A stretch of 64,000 nucleotides of DNA from Codonopsis lanceolata (GCA_013146195.2 CM028384.1:70531990-70595989); one strand, 5' to 3'; numbered from the stretch's first letter, positions 10,706 through 23,763 are shown. Notes: a model not told the origin generated them from the letters alone. Program-made: numbers and translations.

Positions 10706-11189
10706 TTGATGGACCACCTTGGGGCTTAAGCTGCAAAAGAAAGGATAGTTTCTGGCGAAGCAAGGGGGGATATAGGCAATAGACAGATATGTACAGGCAA
10801 TTAATGTATAACATAAATTTCTTTAGCAATTATTCCTAAGTTGCACTTTAGGACCTGAAAATTTTATATTTTAGCATTTTATTATTATTATTTTTTATTG
10901 CGAGCCGTTGTCGTGGTTTTCCACCTTCCAGTCAGTCGAGCCTCTTGTACGCTGAAGACTGGAGGTATAATGCTAAGGATTCAAATAGTGCCTTCCCTCT
11001 CCTTTTTCTCTTGATTTTTTTTATATGCTCTAATTTTTGCCTAGGCCGCCCTTTCAGGTTTTCAACCTAGCGAGCCTTTATTTCTTCTTTTATTGCTCCT
11101 TTTTTTATGCTCTAATTTTTGCCTAGGCCGCCTTTTCGGGTTTTCAGTCTAGCGAGCTGGAGAGGGAAGCAACTGTTGGATAAATTAGC
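10706..11189. other. Convergent 3' region between accessory ORF and integrase
   Basis: No gene is seen. The plus-strand accessory ORF and the minus-strand pol both end here. It contains a direct repeat of about 51 bp (11025-11075 and 11107-11157, each with CCTAGGCCGCC) and AT-rich stretches that could serve as poly(A) signals for both transcripts. Confidence 0.5.
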
Positions 11190-12430
11190 TCAAGCATAAT
11201 ACCTTTTGAGCTTGTCGAGATTAAAGGCCTGAACAAGGTCTTCTCCTTCTTGGTTTGTGAGAAGTACGACGCCTCCTGACCGGATCTCCTTGACAATATA
11301 TGGTCCCATCCACGGAGATTTCCATTTTCCCCTAGTATCAACATAACTAGGGGGTTTTTCTCGAAGCACGAGATCTCCGACTTGGATGTCGCGGCCTTTA
11401 AATTTTTTATTGAAGGCCCGGGCTATCCGCCTTTGATACGCTCGGGTATGCTCCAGGGCTAGTAGGCGTCGTTCGTCGATTAGGGTCAATTCTTCGAATT
11501 GCCCTTTGACCCAGTCAATCTCTGCTACGTCAGATTCCATCATTACTCTTAGTGATGGAATTTCAATTTCCATTGGTAGTACTGCCTCCATGCCATATGC
11601 TAGAGAATAGGGGGTAGCCCTAGTAGGTGTGCGGACTGAGGTGCGATAGCCCCAGAGGGCTAGCGGCAATTTTCGGCCGATCTCTTCTGGTGTGACCATC
11701 TTTCTAATGATGTTTTCAAGTGTTTTGTTGGCTGCTTCAACGGCACCATTGGCCTATGGTCGGTAGGGGGAAGATTTATGCCTTTGGATCTTGAACTCTT
11801 CAAAATGTGAGCCGTTGTCAGAGATTATCTCAAAAGGTACCCCGTAGCGATATATAATATTGGTCTGGATGAACTCGGACACCTTTCGGGCATTTAGAAT
11901 TTTATAGGAAGAGGCTTCCACCCACTTTGTGAAATAATCGACGGTTACTAAGACATATTCGTGGCCATTGGAACCCTTCGGGTGAATTTGGCCTATGACG
12001 TCGATTCCCCATGTTGAGAAGGGCCAGGGGCTGTGGAGTTGTATAAGGCGTGCGGGGGCACATGCTGGATGTGGCAAAGCGTTGGTCATTTGTCGCAATG
12101 TCGCACCCACGAATACATCTGTCGGTTTCGGCGTACTCAATAGTACCCTGTCGGATAATTTTCTTGGACAGCATATGGCCATTCATGTGGGGCCCGTAGG
12201 TACCACCATGACGTTGATCCATGATTTGCTCAGCTTTGGCCTGATCGACACATAATAAGTTAAGGCCTTGATAGTGCCTTTTATACAGGCTACCACCGCT
12301 GAGTACAAATTGTGAGGCCCACCTTCGCAGGGAGACTTTCCCTCTTTTGTCTAGGCCGGGAGGATAGATACTTTTAAAGCGATTTAGGATATCGGCGTAC
12401 GGGGCTCGTGATACGCCGAGGCGCATTAAT
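11190..12430 (-). pseudogene. int: Tat integrase, broken
   Basis: Minus-strand frames give an integrase in order. The zinc-binding region (about 12060-12260) is frameshifted. The core has WGIDVIG, SDNGSHF and, across a TAG near 11757, NGAVEAANK, which carry the D, D and E of the catalytic triad. The C-terminal part includes LWGYRTSVRTPTRATPYSL and ends KRYYA. This wording is typical of Tat/Ogre integrases. A short in-frame loss appears after SDNGSHF, where FEEFKIQRHK follows directly. It is the last sense-orientation domain before the antisense ORF. Confidence 0.8.
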
Positions 12431-13390
12431 TTTGAAGCAATATGCCGGAGTGACCTTCTTCCCTACTACGAATGGCTGGACATCAGTTTCTGCGGGAATT
12501 TGGACTAGCGATGCCAGAGTAGCTAAAGCATCAGCAAATTGATTTCTATCTCGTGGCAGATAGTGAAACGAGATAGAGTCAAATTGGGCGGCAAGTCTTT
12601 GTTAGTTTGGCATGATAAAAGCGGCATGAGGATCTTGGGTTTTCCATCTCCCTTCGACTTGATTTATAATTAGGGCAGAGTCTCCGTAGACTTCGAGATA
12701 TTTGGCTCCTCTTTGGAGAGCTTCTTCTAGGCCATCAATACGGGCTTCATATTCCGCCGTATTATTTGAGCATTCAAATCCAACCTTATGGCCAGCGGAG
12801 TATAAGAATCAGCTGGGTCTATAAGCAAGATTCATATGCCAAAGCCTCTTTTATTTGCAGCTCCGTCAAAGAACATCTGCCAGCTGGTGTCATGGTCAGT
12901 GATTTCTAGGACACCTTCATCTGGGAAGCCAGGCTCGGTTGCATCTTCGGCCTTCAAGGGTAGATCGGCTAAGTGGTCTGCAATCACGCTCCATTTGATA
13001 GATTTGAGTGTGACATAGGTTATGTCAAACTGTGAGAAGAAATGACCACTTGGCCAGTCGGCTGGACAATGATGGCTTGCCAAAGATGTACTTGATAGGG
13101 TTCATTCTGGATATGAGTTTGATGGACCATCCTTGCAGATAAGTTTTGAGCCTTTGCATGGCCCAGACTAGGCCGGTACAACTTTTCTCTAGCATTGAAT
13201 AATTTAGCTCGCTTCCTTGCAGCTTACTACTTATGAAGTATATGGCATTTTCAATGTAGGAATTTTCTTTCTCTTGGGCGAGCATAGCCCCTACTGACGT
13301 GTCAGTGATGGTTAGATATATGAGGAGAGGTTTATGTGTATGAGGTGGAGCTAGCACAGGGGGATTGGTAAGATAGGCTTTTATTTTTTT
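12431..13390 (-). pseudogene. Tat RNase H plus second archaeal-type RNase H, broken
   Basis: Two RNase H regions follow RT. The first (about 13030-13390) reads TDTSVGAMLAQ...FISSKLQGSELNYSMLEK. The second (about 12440-12915) reads WQMFFDGAANKRGFGI, then after a frameshift NTAEYEA, VYGDSALIINQ and RDRNQFADALATLAS. These carry the D, E, D, D set of a cellular/archaeal-type RNase H. A dual RNase H is a hallmark of the Tat lineage. Stops and at least one frameshift (near 12830) break it. Confidence 0.75.
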
Positions 13391-14149
13391 GAAGGCTAGC
13401 TAGCACTTCTTGTCCCAGACTTGGTCAGTATTCTTTTTTAGGAGTTTGAAGAGGGGCTCACATGTGGTTGTCAGCTGCCGGATGAAGCGGCTGATATACT
13501 GTAATCGACCTTGGAAGCCTTTGACTTCGGTTGGAGTTTTTGGCTGTGGCATCTCTAGGATGGCGTTGATCTTTGCTGGCTCGATCTTGATGCCCTGCTC
13601 TGTCACTAAGAATCCTAGGACCTTGCCTTTGGTAACCCCAAATGTGCATTTGCTGGGGTTAAGCTTCATTTGATGCTTTTTTAACCTTTCGAAGAATTTT
13701 CTAAGGTCTTTGATATGGGCACCGTTGGCGTCGCTGGAATGCACGATCATGTCATCAACATAGACCTCCATTTCTTTGTGGATCATGTCGTGGAAGAGGG
13801 TGGTGGCAGCCCTCTGATAAGTAGCCCCGGCATTTTTCAGCCCAAATGGCATGACAGTATAGCAATAAGTACCCCAAGGAGTAGTAAATGAGGTTTTCTC
13901 CTCGTCCTCTCCTGCCATTTTGATTTGATTATAACCCAGCATGCCGTTGACGAAGGATCTGACTTTGTGGGCAGCGACGGCGTCTACCACAATGTCAATA
14001 TTGGGTAGAGGGAAGTCATCTTTGGGCGACACCTTGTTGAGGTCGCGGAAATCTACACAGATTCGAACTCTCCCGTTGGGCTTTCGAACGGTCACTATGT
14101 TGGATAACCAGATCGGGTATTCTACTACCCAAATGAAATTGATGTGCAA
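13391..14149 (-). pseudogene. Tat reverse transcriptase with a lost catalytic Asp
   Basis: A long minus-strand frame contains RKPNGRVRICVDFRDLNKV, the YVDD motif (codons at 13751-13762) and VLGFLVTEQGI. The motif A segment reads SFVNGMLGYNQI, with Asn (codon 13946-13948) where Ty3 RTs have the catalytic Asp (MDGFSGYNQI type). So even this mostly open stretch would encode an inactive enzyme. It overlaps a well-conserved connection region (EVKGFQGRLQYISRFI). Confidence 0.8.
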
Positions 14150-15604
14150 CTGCTACATGATTTCTTTTTTAACTTGTAGTGACCATTCCGGCTTGATCCG
14201 ACAGAGCTTCTGTTTGACTGGCCGAGCATCCGGATATATGGGGATCCGGTGTTCGACTATAGCTAGGTCTAGCCCTGGCATATCTTCGTAGGACCAGGAA
14301 AATATGTCCACGAACTCTTTGAGAAGATCAATGAGTGCTACCCTTTCAGAGCCTTGCAGGTAGCTGCCGATTTTGATTTCTTTTATTTCGTTGTCCAGTC
14401 CCAGATTGATAGTGGACAAGTCTTCAGTTGATGCTGATGAATGGTGCTGTTCCTGGTGCTCGACTAACTTTACAAGCTCAAGCAAATAATTTTTATCTTT
14501 TGGGTCCATTTCATCAAATGACTCATTATTATAATTATTTAATACGTCTTTTAATGTAGGTGCAACTAAGGAATAAGCAAAGACGTTAATATTATCATTA
14601 AAAGCAAATTGTACATGGTTTATTACATTATTGAGGACCTGGGGTTTGAGATCCTCAATTTTAGATAGCGGATCGGTAGATGACCAATCCGTAAATCTAG
14701 GGGAAGGAATAGGGATAGTATATCCAAAGCGGTCCAACAGATCTGCGGGCGTCCAAAAGCGGGCTGGTCGTGGTATACCGGTTCTGCAAAGGTTTATCAG
14801 TAATAAGCTCAAACTCAGCAGGGAGCTCTTTATAATAAGTGCCTCCATCTATCATACCTAGGAAGCTGTCTCCTAGACCATCATCATCTAGTAGGGCCAG
14901 AGCATAATCATCTTGGTCTATAGACCAAGTATTTTCAATAGTGATAGTCTTATATGCAGTGCTATGGGGCTCCAGGGTAACCTGTTCCATTCTCTCTGTG
15001 AGCAAACTGACATCTTCAAAGATTTCCCAACCAGGGCATCTTTTCCCATTCTGGTCTATCCAGGGCTTAGGAAACATGAGATAGGCTTCAGTTTCCGCTT
15101 CCCTTACAAAGTAACCATTTAAGGCTTTTCTATATGATCGGAGAGGGGGATATTCATAAGGACGCTTTTCTCTTTTTGCCTTTCTTTTCTCACGTTTCTG
15201 TTTCATGACTGCAACTACTTCAGCTGGAATAGGCGTGTATCCTAGACCAAAAGGAGGGATACATTCCTTAAGTTCATCCTGGACTAAATTAACAAGCCCT
15301 TGCTGATTTCTGCCGAGACCCAGACCAGGCATATAATTCATTTTCTGAAACATGTTTAAGGGGACCATGTTTCCTAGGGAATTGGTTTTCTTTCCGATGA
15401 TGTCAGTTTCTCGGCCATATTCAATGGCGTTGACCACAGCTTGGGGGATAACCTCAAAGCCACTGAGGAAAATACAAGTGTCCTCATGCTCTATTTCGAG
15501 GATTGGGATATCCTCGGTTTCCTTATTCTCCACAATCTTATCAGCCAAAATAATCACTATGTGGTCATCGTGGATGAATTTGATACGCTGGTGTAATGAA
15601 GAGG
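14150..15604 (-). pseudogene. Tat pre-RT region with G-patch; truncated at the Athila A junction
   Basis: The minus-strand frame 14697-15557 carries a G-patch-like segment (MNYMPGLGLGRNQQG) followed by a charged linker. The next frame (14153-14848) holds an acidic pre-RT linker ending in IFSWSYEDMPGLD and HRIPIYPDARPVKQK. In Tat elements the G-patch lies between protease and RT. Protease (a D-S/T-G motif) is not visible, because the Tat sequence stops at 15604 where Athila A begins. A frame change joins the two segments near 14700-14850. Confidence 0.7.
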
Positions 15605-16883
15605 TGATCGATGTATTTTATACGTCGATTTTATATGCTTCTATGACTTAAATTATGCTACTTCACGAGGCTTTTGGCTACTGATATGTGTTTTTAGTGA
15701 GTTTTGTAAGTTTCAGGGTTTTTAGTGAAAATATGCAAAACTCCAGGGTTTTATATGCAAATTCCAAGAAGGGCCCAAGATGAAAAATGAAGAAGAAAAG
15801 AAGGAAGTCCAAGCTGGAGACCTTGCGGTCTCAAGGTGTTTCAAACCTTGCTCCTGCAAGGTGGACAGTAGCAAGAAGAATCAGAAGGCCGGAAAACTGG
15901 AGACCTTGCGGACGCAAGGTACCCAACACCTTGCGCCAGCAAGGTGGTCAGAATGCGAGAAGTTCGTATTTTCACAAGAGATTCGATTGGATTACAACTC
16001 CCTGGTATAAATAGATATCGGATAACAAAGCCTAGGATATAGAAAAACGGCTGGAAACAGTTTTGTATAGAGTTTAGATAGTTTTTAGGTTGTATAACAT
16101 ATTTAGATTGTGTAATTACAAGTATTGAAGATCAGATCATGTTTCTGTTCATCTCCATGTGATGTGCATTGTCTATGATGAACTAAATCATCACTAATCT
16201 AGTAGGTGGGAGGTAACTTGTATCGAATTTATGTTTTAATTCATATCTATGTTCATTCAATTTTTGTTGATTGTGGTGCTTATCAATCCGTCTATTATTT
16301 CGCTTTGAAAAAATGAATGTAATCACAAATAATAAAGGCCTAGAGGTGCGGATAACTGCATGACCAATGTGCATATGTCGTACACTGGCTCACCATCACA
16401 ATAAATTCGACCTATCGATGCACGAGAGTGATAAGTTAGGACCATGTTCATACATAATCTAGGTGACAGATAGATTATATGTTCTTGTGCTTAGGATATA
16501 GAATGGATGAATGTTGCGAGAATGGAGGCTGAACCAATAGTTCAACAGACTATATCTATCTTTTGTGAACGAACCCAAGAAATTGAATGATGATTATTAT
16601 GAATTAAATATAGATGAGATACAAGTGAAACCCGAATCCTAGATTGCCACCTACCATAAGATCTTCATAACATGTAATTACTGCTAATTAGTTAAATACC
16701 TAAATATCAATATTAGTTTAGAATAAAATAATTATAAAAACCCCCTTTAGATTAATAATTTGCTATCAATAAATTGTACTGTTCGTGATCTCTTGTTTAT
16801 GTGGGTTCGACCCTTACTTCCAATACTATTCTATAATCGTCTTGTCCACTTGCAAGAAAAAATTTAAAATAAGACATCGATCA
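15605..16883 (+). repeat. 5' LTR of Athila A
   Basis: The LTR starts TGATCGATG and ends CATCGATCA, a terminal inverted repeat. It aligns over its full length with LTRs at 36418-37730 and 51352-52655, and is more diverged from them than they are from each other. A TATAAATA box lies at 16006-16013. Confidence 0.9.
15820..16013 (+). promoter_or_regulatory. LTR promoter of Athila A: four palindromes plus TATA box
   Basis: Palindromes with ACCTTG/CAAGGT arms lie at 15820-15837, 15845-15862, 15903-15920 and 15928-15945. The centres within each pair are exactly 25 bp apart. TATAAATA is at 16006-16013, 61 bp past the last palindrome. The best copy is ACCTTGCGGACGCAAGGT. This is probably the U3 promoter of the genomic RNA. 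Confidence 0.6.
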
Positions 16884-16889
16884 AGTTTT

Positions 16890-16907
16890 TGGCGCCGTTG
16901 CCGGGGA
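16890..16907 (+). other. Primer binding site, tRNA-Asp type
   Basis: TGGCGCCGTTGCCGGGGA lies 6 bp after the LTR end. It matches the complement of the 3' end of plant tRNA-Asp, as usual for Athila elements. Confidence 0.85.
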
Positions 16908-17058
16908 CAAACTAGTTCACGTAGTTAGTTTGTTGGTAGCGTAGTTTTTAATTTAATTTAGTTTTTAATTTAATTTTTCAGTTTTTATAAAAATAAAAAT
17001 ACAAAAAGATTTTATTTTATTTTTAGTTAGTTGTTTTTAAATTGCTTTAATTTATTTT

Positions 17059-19555
17059 ATGCACGGTCGTCAATCTTTGAATCCTAAATTGGTATAACTA
17101 AATCAAGATATTAATAATATTAGAAGAAATCAAGAAGATCTTGAAAGTCAAGCTTTCCAGTCTGATAATCAAGAACAATTGAATCAAGAGGATCCTCTGG
17201 TTGATCCTCCAATGGAAGAAAATAATAATAATTGAAATCTGGACAATCCATTTAACCTAGTTAACAGGAATCAAAGAGAAGAAGAACATGCAAGAAGAAA
17301 TATGGAAGTAGTACTAAACCAAAGAACTATTAATGATTTCAGTAGACCTTCATTAAATGTAGTAACATCATGTTTAGTCTTGTCAGATGCTGTAAGGAAT
17401 TGATTTCGAACTAAAAGGTCATTATTTTAACATGATACCATCTCTTCATGGAATGCCTCACGAAGACCCTGTCAGTTTCTTAAGAGAGTATGAATACATG
17501 ATGAGTACTTTTCCTTTACGAGGGTTGACTGAAGACCAAATTAAAATGAAATATTTTCCCAGTGCATTAAAAGAATTGACAAAGCGATGGTTTATGAATC
17601 TAACACCTAATAGTGTTTATACTTGGGCTCAACTATATGATTTGTTTATGAGTAAATTTTATAAGCATGCATCTCTCACTGAATACAGAAAAACAAATCA
17701 TATCATTCCAAAATGAACCAGGTGAAACATTCTATCAGTCTTGGGATAGATTTAAAAATCTGCTCATTATGTGTCCTCATCATAATTTGGCTCAACATGT
17801 GTTAGTGCTTCAATTTTATCATGGTCTTTCGCCAGGCTTACAAACTATGGTTGATAGTGCAACTGGTGGTTCTATTAATAGAATGACACCAGAAGCACTA
17901 GAGGAATTATTTGAGATGTTAAGTATTAATTATCAACAGAAAAGTGCTAGAGGTAAAAATAGGAGTCTATATCAAATTCAAGAAAAAACAGATACACAAG
18001 CTCAATTTGAAAATTGGCAAATTCAAGAAGCATGTGCTTTATGTGGATTATATTCCCATGCTACTAATTTTTGTCCATCAAGTGCTATGTATGCTGAACA
18101 GGCTAATGCTATGAATATGTTCCCTCAAAGGCTAAGGAATGATCCTTACTCAAACACATATAATCCTGGTTGGAGGAATCATCCTAACTTTTCTTGGGGA
18201 GGAAATAAGTCTTTACAACCTCAACAATTCCAGCCTCAACCACAACAATTTCCAAATCAAAATCAATTAAGGATTGAAGAAGTTCCAAAACAAGATGGAG
18301 CAAACAAAAGTCAAGCAGTGTTGATGAAATATATGCTTGAAGAAATTGAAAATTTAAAGAAGCACATTTTGACTTCTAAAGCTGAGAAAAGAGAAGAAGG
18401 GAAGTTCCCTAGTCAAACCGAGCAAGCAAAATCAATCAGCGTCTTACGAAGTGGTAAGGTAATAGGAGAAGAGGTAAGTGATCCTGTTCATTCTTCTAAT
18501 GTGCCTGATATAGTAGAAAACTCTGAAAAAGAAGTTGAAAATGAAGATAATAATAACAAGAATAATGAATCGATTAATCAAGAAGTAGAAGTAGAAGTAG
18601 AAGTAGATGTTCCAAATAAGGAACAAGAGAAAGAAGTGCAAAATAAAGAGAATACAATAGAAGTTTAAAAAGAATTAGAACCAGAAGAAGAAGAACCATA
18701 TGTGGCTCCACCACCGTATGTTCCTCCAATTCCGTTCCCAAGAAGACTTATGAAAAACCGAATGGACAAACAATTTACGGAAATTTATAATATGTTATCC
18801 AAAGTGAATGTTAATCTTCCTTTGCATAATGTTATTAAAAATATTCCAGCTTATGCAAAGTTTTTCAAAGATCTTCATTCTAAGAAACACAAGTTTGAAA
18901 ATAATGAAAAAATTATTGTGTCTGAAAACGTAAGTTTTGTTTTACAACCTGAATTACCCCCTAAGTTGAAACATCCTGGTAGCTTTAATATCCAAGTTTC
19001 CTCGGGAAGCTCTAAAAAGATGAAAGTCATGCTAGATCTAGGAGCAAGTATTAATTTAATGCCTTTTGCGGTCTATAAACAATTAGGGTTAGGAAAATTA
19101 AAACCCACTAGTATGCAATTACAATTAGCTTATCGTTCAGTTAAATATCCTTTGGGCATAGTGGAAGACATCCTAGTTCAGGTTGATAAACTAATCATTC
19201 CAGTCGATTTTGTGGTTCTAGAGATGAAAAGGAAGATTTGCACAAATAATGAAGTTTCTATATTGTTAGGCAGACCATTTATGGCTACTGTCAATACAAT
19301 GATTAATGTGAAGAATGGTAAACTCACAATGTCAGTCCTAGGTGAAACTGTTGAAATCTCTGTTTTTGATGTTATGAATAGACCTAGTGACATAAATGCA
19401 TGTTTTTCCATAGATGAAATCGAAAAATTATCAACTGAAACTTTTGAAGAAGATAATAAAGATGAAGACTATGAAAAAGATACATTTATAGTTTATGATG
19501 ATAGTCTTATCCCTCCCATAAAAATTGACATTGATGAGATAGAAAGAGAAATATA
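17059..19555 (+). pseudogene. gag: Athila A gag and protease, broken
   Basis: The first ATG (17059) meets a TAA at codon 13 (17095) and a TGA at 17233. Both are present at the same places in element B. A downstream ATG near 17302 opens the conserved gag core (NDFSRPSLN onward), so initiation there is possible. Further breaks are a 4-nt insertion with a TGA near 17401, a frameshift near 17700, a TAA near 18666 and a TAA at 19553. A CX2CX4HX4C zinc knuckle lies at 18033-18074, and a protease active-site motif DLGASINLMP near 19030. The linker before protease is Glu-rich. Gag would coat RNA, and protease would process the polyprotein. Confidence 0.8.
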
Positions 19556-22500
19556 AGAGGAAGAAAGACAAGAAAGAGAGAAGTTAGAAGCTCTTAAAAA
19601 GAAAGATAAAGAAAATATAGAGAAAGAATCAGAATCAGAAAATAGTTTTGATAAATTTGAAAAAGTAGAAGAAGTAAGTAATGAAATTAAGGAAGATGAA
19701 GTAGAAATTTTGAAATCTCGTTTTGAAGAGATTGAGATAGAGAATGTTAAAGTAGAAATTAAGGAAGATGATAAAGAAGGAAATACCGAGGACATTAAAA
19801 TAGAAGAAACAATTAAAGCAAAAAATTCTGAATTTATGCCATCTATTAAATCTCCTCCATTAGAAGAATTAAAACCATTACCACCCCATCTAAAATATGC
19901 ATTTTTAGGGGAAGGTAAAACTTTGCCTGTTATTATAGCAGCCGATTTAACTGAAGAGCAAGAAGCTAGTTTGTTAAAAGTTTTATGGACACATAGAGAA
20001 GCTATAGGATGGTCCCTAGCTGATTTAAAAGGTATTAGTCCGTCTATGTGCATGCATAAAATACATCTAGAAGAAGGTAGTAAACCTTCAAGAGAAAGGC
20101 AAAGAAGACTTAACCCACACATGGAAGAAGCCGTAAGAAAATAAGTTCTTAAACTTCTAGATGCGGGTATAATTTACCCTATATCAGATAGTAAATGGGT
20201 TAGTCCTGTTCAAGTAGTTCCTAAAAAGTCAAGAATTACAGTCGTTAAAAATGAAAAAGATGAATTAGTCCCTACAAGAACAATAACTGGTTATAGAATG
20301 TGCATTGATTTGCAAAAACTAAATGCGGCAACTAGGAAGGACCACTTTCATTTGCCATTTATTGACCAAATCCTTGAAAGACTAGCCGGTCATGAATATT
20401 ATTGCTTTCTTGATGGTTTTTCTGGTTACAATCAGATCCATGTAGCACCCGAAGACCAAGAGAAAACAACTTTTACATGTCCTTTTGGTACTTTTGCTTT
20501 TAGGAGAATGCCTTTTGGATTATGTAATGCACCAGCCACCTTTCAAAGATGCATGATTTCTATATTCTCATATTTAGTTGAAAGATGTGTTGAAGTTTTC
20601 ATGGACGATTTTTCAGTTTTTGGAAATTCTTTTGATCATTGTCTAGAAAATCTTATATCAGTTTTGAAAAGATGCTGTGAAACAAATTTAACTTTAAGTT
20701 GGGAGAAAAGTAACTTCATGGTCAAACATGGAATTGTCTTCGGGCATGTTGCGTCTAATAAAGGTATTGAAGTTGATAAAGCTAAAATTGAAGTTATTTC
20801 ACAACTACCCCCTCCAACTTCTGTTAAAAGTGTTAGAAGTTTTATAGGGCATGCTGGTTTTTACAGAAGATTCATAAAAGATTTTTCCAAAATCCGTAAA
20901 CCTCTATGTAACTTATTAGCAAAGGATACATAATTTGTTTTTGATAAAGAATGTTTGGAAGCATTTAATTTATTGAAAGAAAAATTAACTATTGCCCCTA
21001 TATTATCCGGCCCTGATTGGTCTCTTCCTTTTGAAATCATGTGTGATGCATCAGATTTTGCAATTGGAGCCGTGTTAGGACAAAGGGTAGATAGAAAACC
21101 TCATGTAATACACTATTCTAGTAGAACTCTAAATGATGCACAATTAAAGTGCACCACAACAGAGAAAGAGTTTTTGGCAGTTGTGTATGCTTTAGAAAAA
21201 TTCAGATCATATCTGTTAGGATCAAAAGTGATAATATTTTCTGATCATTCTGCATTAAAATATTTATTAAGTAAAAAAGATGCTAAGCCTAGACTAATTA
21301 GGTGGATGCTACTGTTACAAGAATTTGACATTACAATCAAAGATAAAAAGGGAACTGAAAATGTCGTAGCCGATCATTTGTCTAGATTAGAATTTTCACC
21401 CTTACTTGAACGTCAATTTCTTGATGACCCAGCCTCTATAAATGAAGATTTTCCCGATGAGCAATCGTTAGCAATTAAAGATTCGAGACCTTGGTATGCT
21501 GATTTTGTCAATTATTATGTGTCTGACATTATAAATCCTGATTTTGATCATTATGAAAAGAAGAAATTTTTAGCTGAAACGAAAAATTACTTTTGGGAAG
21601 TACCTCATTTATATAAAATTTGTTCAGACTCTTTAATAAGGAGATGTATTCCAGAAAAAGACCAACAAAGTATGGAATTCTGCCATGAATACTCTTGTGG
21701 AGGGCATTTTAGTGGAAACAAAACTGCTAGAAAAATTTTACAATCTGGTTTATATTGGCCTACTGTTTTTAGAGATTGTGAATTGTTTTATAGAACATGT
21801 GATAAGTGTCAAAGAACTGGTTGAATAGGAAAAAGAAACGAAATGCCTTTACATATTAATATGGTTGTTGATATCTTTGATGTTTGGGGCATTGATTTCA
21901 TGGGTCCTTTTCCAGTGTCTAATAATTGTGAATATATTTTGGTAGCAGTTGACTATGTGTCTAAATGGATTGAAGCAGTAGCAACTAAGACAAACGATGC
22001 AGTAAAACTGTGGTTAAATTTGTGGAAGATTTGTTTGTTAGATATGGAGTACCTAAGGCCATAATAAAGGACCAAGGGACTCACTTTACCAATAAGTTAT
22101 TGAATAATGTCCTTAAGAAACATAGTGTAACTCACAAGTTAGCTACACCTTATCATCCTCAAACATCCGGCCAAGTGGAGGTTAGTAATAGACAAATTAA
22201 AACAGTATTAGAAAAGACTGGTAGGCCTAATCGTAAAGATTGAGAATCTAAACTTAAGGATACTTTATGGGCATACCGAACTGCTTTCAAAACCCCAATA
22301 GGAATGAGTCCATATAGAATGGTATACGGAAAAGCCTGCCATTTACCAATTGAAATTGAGCATAAAGCTTATTGGGCTGTTAAAGAATTAAATTTAGATT
22401 TAACTCTGGCTGGAGAGGAAAAATTGTTTCAATTGAATGAATTAGAAGAACATAGGTTGAATTCATATGAGAATGCCAAAACATATAAAGAGAAGACTAA

Positions 22501-22788
22501 AAACTATCATGATATAGGGTTAGCCAACAAGATGTTTCGACCAGGATTGAAAGTTCTACTTTTTAATTCTAGACTTAGGCTATTCCCTGGAAAATTGAAA
22601 TATAAATGGTCTGGTCCCTTTATAATTGTACAAATTTATCCCCATGGAGCTGTTGATATACAAAATCCCAAGAATAATGAAATTTTTAAAGTTAATGGAC
22701 ACCGACTCAAGTCATACCTTGAGTCGATGTCAGTCGAACGAACAATTGAGTTGATTCGTTTGGCTGACAATGAACCACCCAAGGATTA
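19556..22788 (+). pseudogene. pol: Athila A RT, RNase H and integrase, broken
   Basis: An acidic linker is followed by RT (about 20050-20660; FMDD at 20598-20609), RNase H (about 20955-21400; MCDASDFAIG) and integrase. Integrase has a His/Cys zinc region (about 21670-21820), DFMGPF, DQGTHF (in KDQGTHF, where B has SDQGTHF) and SGQVEV. Stops lie at 20142, 20931, 21823 and 22241, and a frameshift lies near 22010. The TAA at 20931 is shared with element B (41744). The last frame ends just before 22789 with the KVNGHRLKSYLE region. Confidence 0.85.
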
Positions 22789-23131
22789 GGTTTGCAGTTG
22801 GTTCGAGCCAAAGACGTTAAACAAAGGCGCTAAGTGGGAGGCAGCCCACTATTATGAACTTTATTGCTTATGTAGTTAATTTAAATATGTTATTCTTCGT
22901 TAAATGTATTTTTGGATATTTAATTTTTAATTAAATATGCCAAAATTCAAGTTAAGGGGAGAAAAGCATCTTAATGTACTATTTATACGTTGCTAATAAT
23001 TTTAGTTTAGAATTTTTATAGAGTTTTTATAATACAGGAAAGCGACGAAACGTAACGGAATATAACGGAGGGGCCTAACTGCTAATTTTCTAAAAAGGAT
23101 GAAAAAGAAATCAGTTAGAGCCATTCTGCCC
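22789..23131 (+). other. Spacer after Athila A pol with stem-loop and PPT-like tract
   Basis: No gene. A perfect stem (AGTGGG / CCCACT, loop AGGCAG) lies at 22833-22850. A purine tract AAGTTAAGGGGAGAAAAG follows near 22949; the copy in B has AAGTTTGGGGGAGAAAAG. This is the same arrangement as in elements B and 0. Confidence 0.6.
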
Positions 23132-23310
23132 ACCTTGCGAACGCAAGGTGTGGAAGACCTTGTGACCGCAAGGTCCTCAGTAAATGCGGTTCTCGTGAAA
23201 TGGTACAGGCAGACGTGGGAAATCGTTGCATAATTCAAAACGCCTGATCTGCCTACCTTGCGGACGCAAGGTAAAAGACACCTTGCGATCGCAAGGTGCC
23301 TTTATATAAG
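23132..23310 (+). promoter_or_regulatory. Internal promoter ahead of env-like ORF, Athila A
   Basis: Four palindromes lie at 23132-23149, 23157-23174, 23255-23272 and 23280-23297. Pair centres are 25 bp apart, as in the LTR. The last one, ACCTTGCGATCGCAAGGT, is a perfect 18-bp palindrome. TTTATATAAG starts 4 bp later (23301-23310). A pyrimidine-rich leader of about 450 bp (23311-23763) leads to the env-like ATG. Promoter activity is inferred from the TATA box and from the match to the LTR module. Confidence 0.6.
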
Positions 23311-23763
23311 ACACAGCCGGGGCTTCATTTGCAAATCATCCCAGATTACTCCTTCCTTCAGCAAAGCAGCAGCAAGCCGTCCTTCCTTCATTTTTAAGGT
23401 GAAAATTAGTCCAAAATCCGGCCATATCTCAAGATATCTCCTCTCTCCTTCAAACCCTTCAACCTCCATCATCCCATCATCTCTCATTACACTCCCATTG
23501 AAGAGGCTTGAAGCAAGGAAGAGGAAGCTTCATTCTTTCTGGCCAAGATCTCAAAACTCCGGCAAATCAACCCATCTAAAGCTGCAAACTAGTAATTCTA
23601 ACTTTCCTCTTTAATTTTTAACGTTAAATTTTTGCATGCTAGGGTGTTAGATAATTTTTACGTAGATACATTTGCATGCTTTAGGAAATAATTTTTAATT
23701 TTAAAATTTTGAAAATATTTTTTTTATTGTTAAATATTTAATTTTTAATTTTGCTCAAATAAA

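Noticed and set aside
15820..15945. Palindromes read as rho-independent-type terminators
   Set aside because: No U-tract follows, the organism is a plant, and TATA boxes lie downstream, so a promoter-side role fits better.
18444..18641. Phe/Tyr/Ile-rich minus-strand ORF
   Set aside because: It is the antisense of a Glu/Val/Asn repeat in Athila gag; a similar shadow occurs at 39252-39458.
19493..20122. Ser-rich minus-strand ORF of 209 residues (and its twin at 40311-40934)
   Set aside because: It is the antisense of the Glu/Lys-rich linker before RT; conservation comes from the sense frame.
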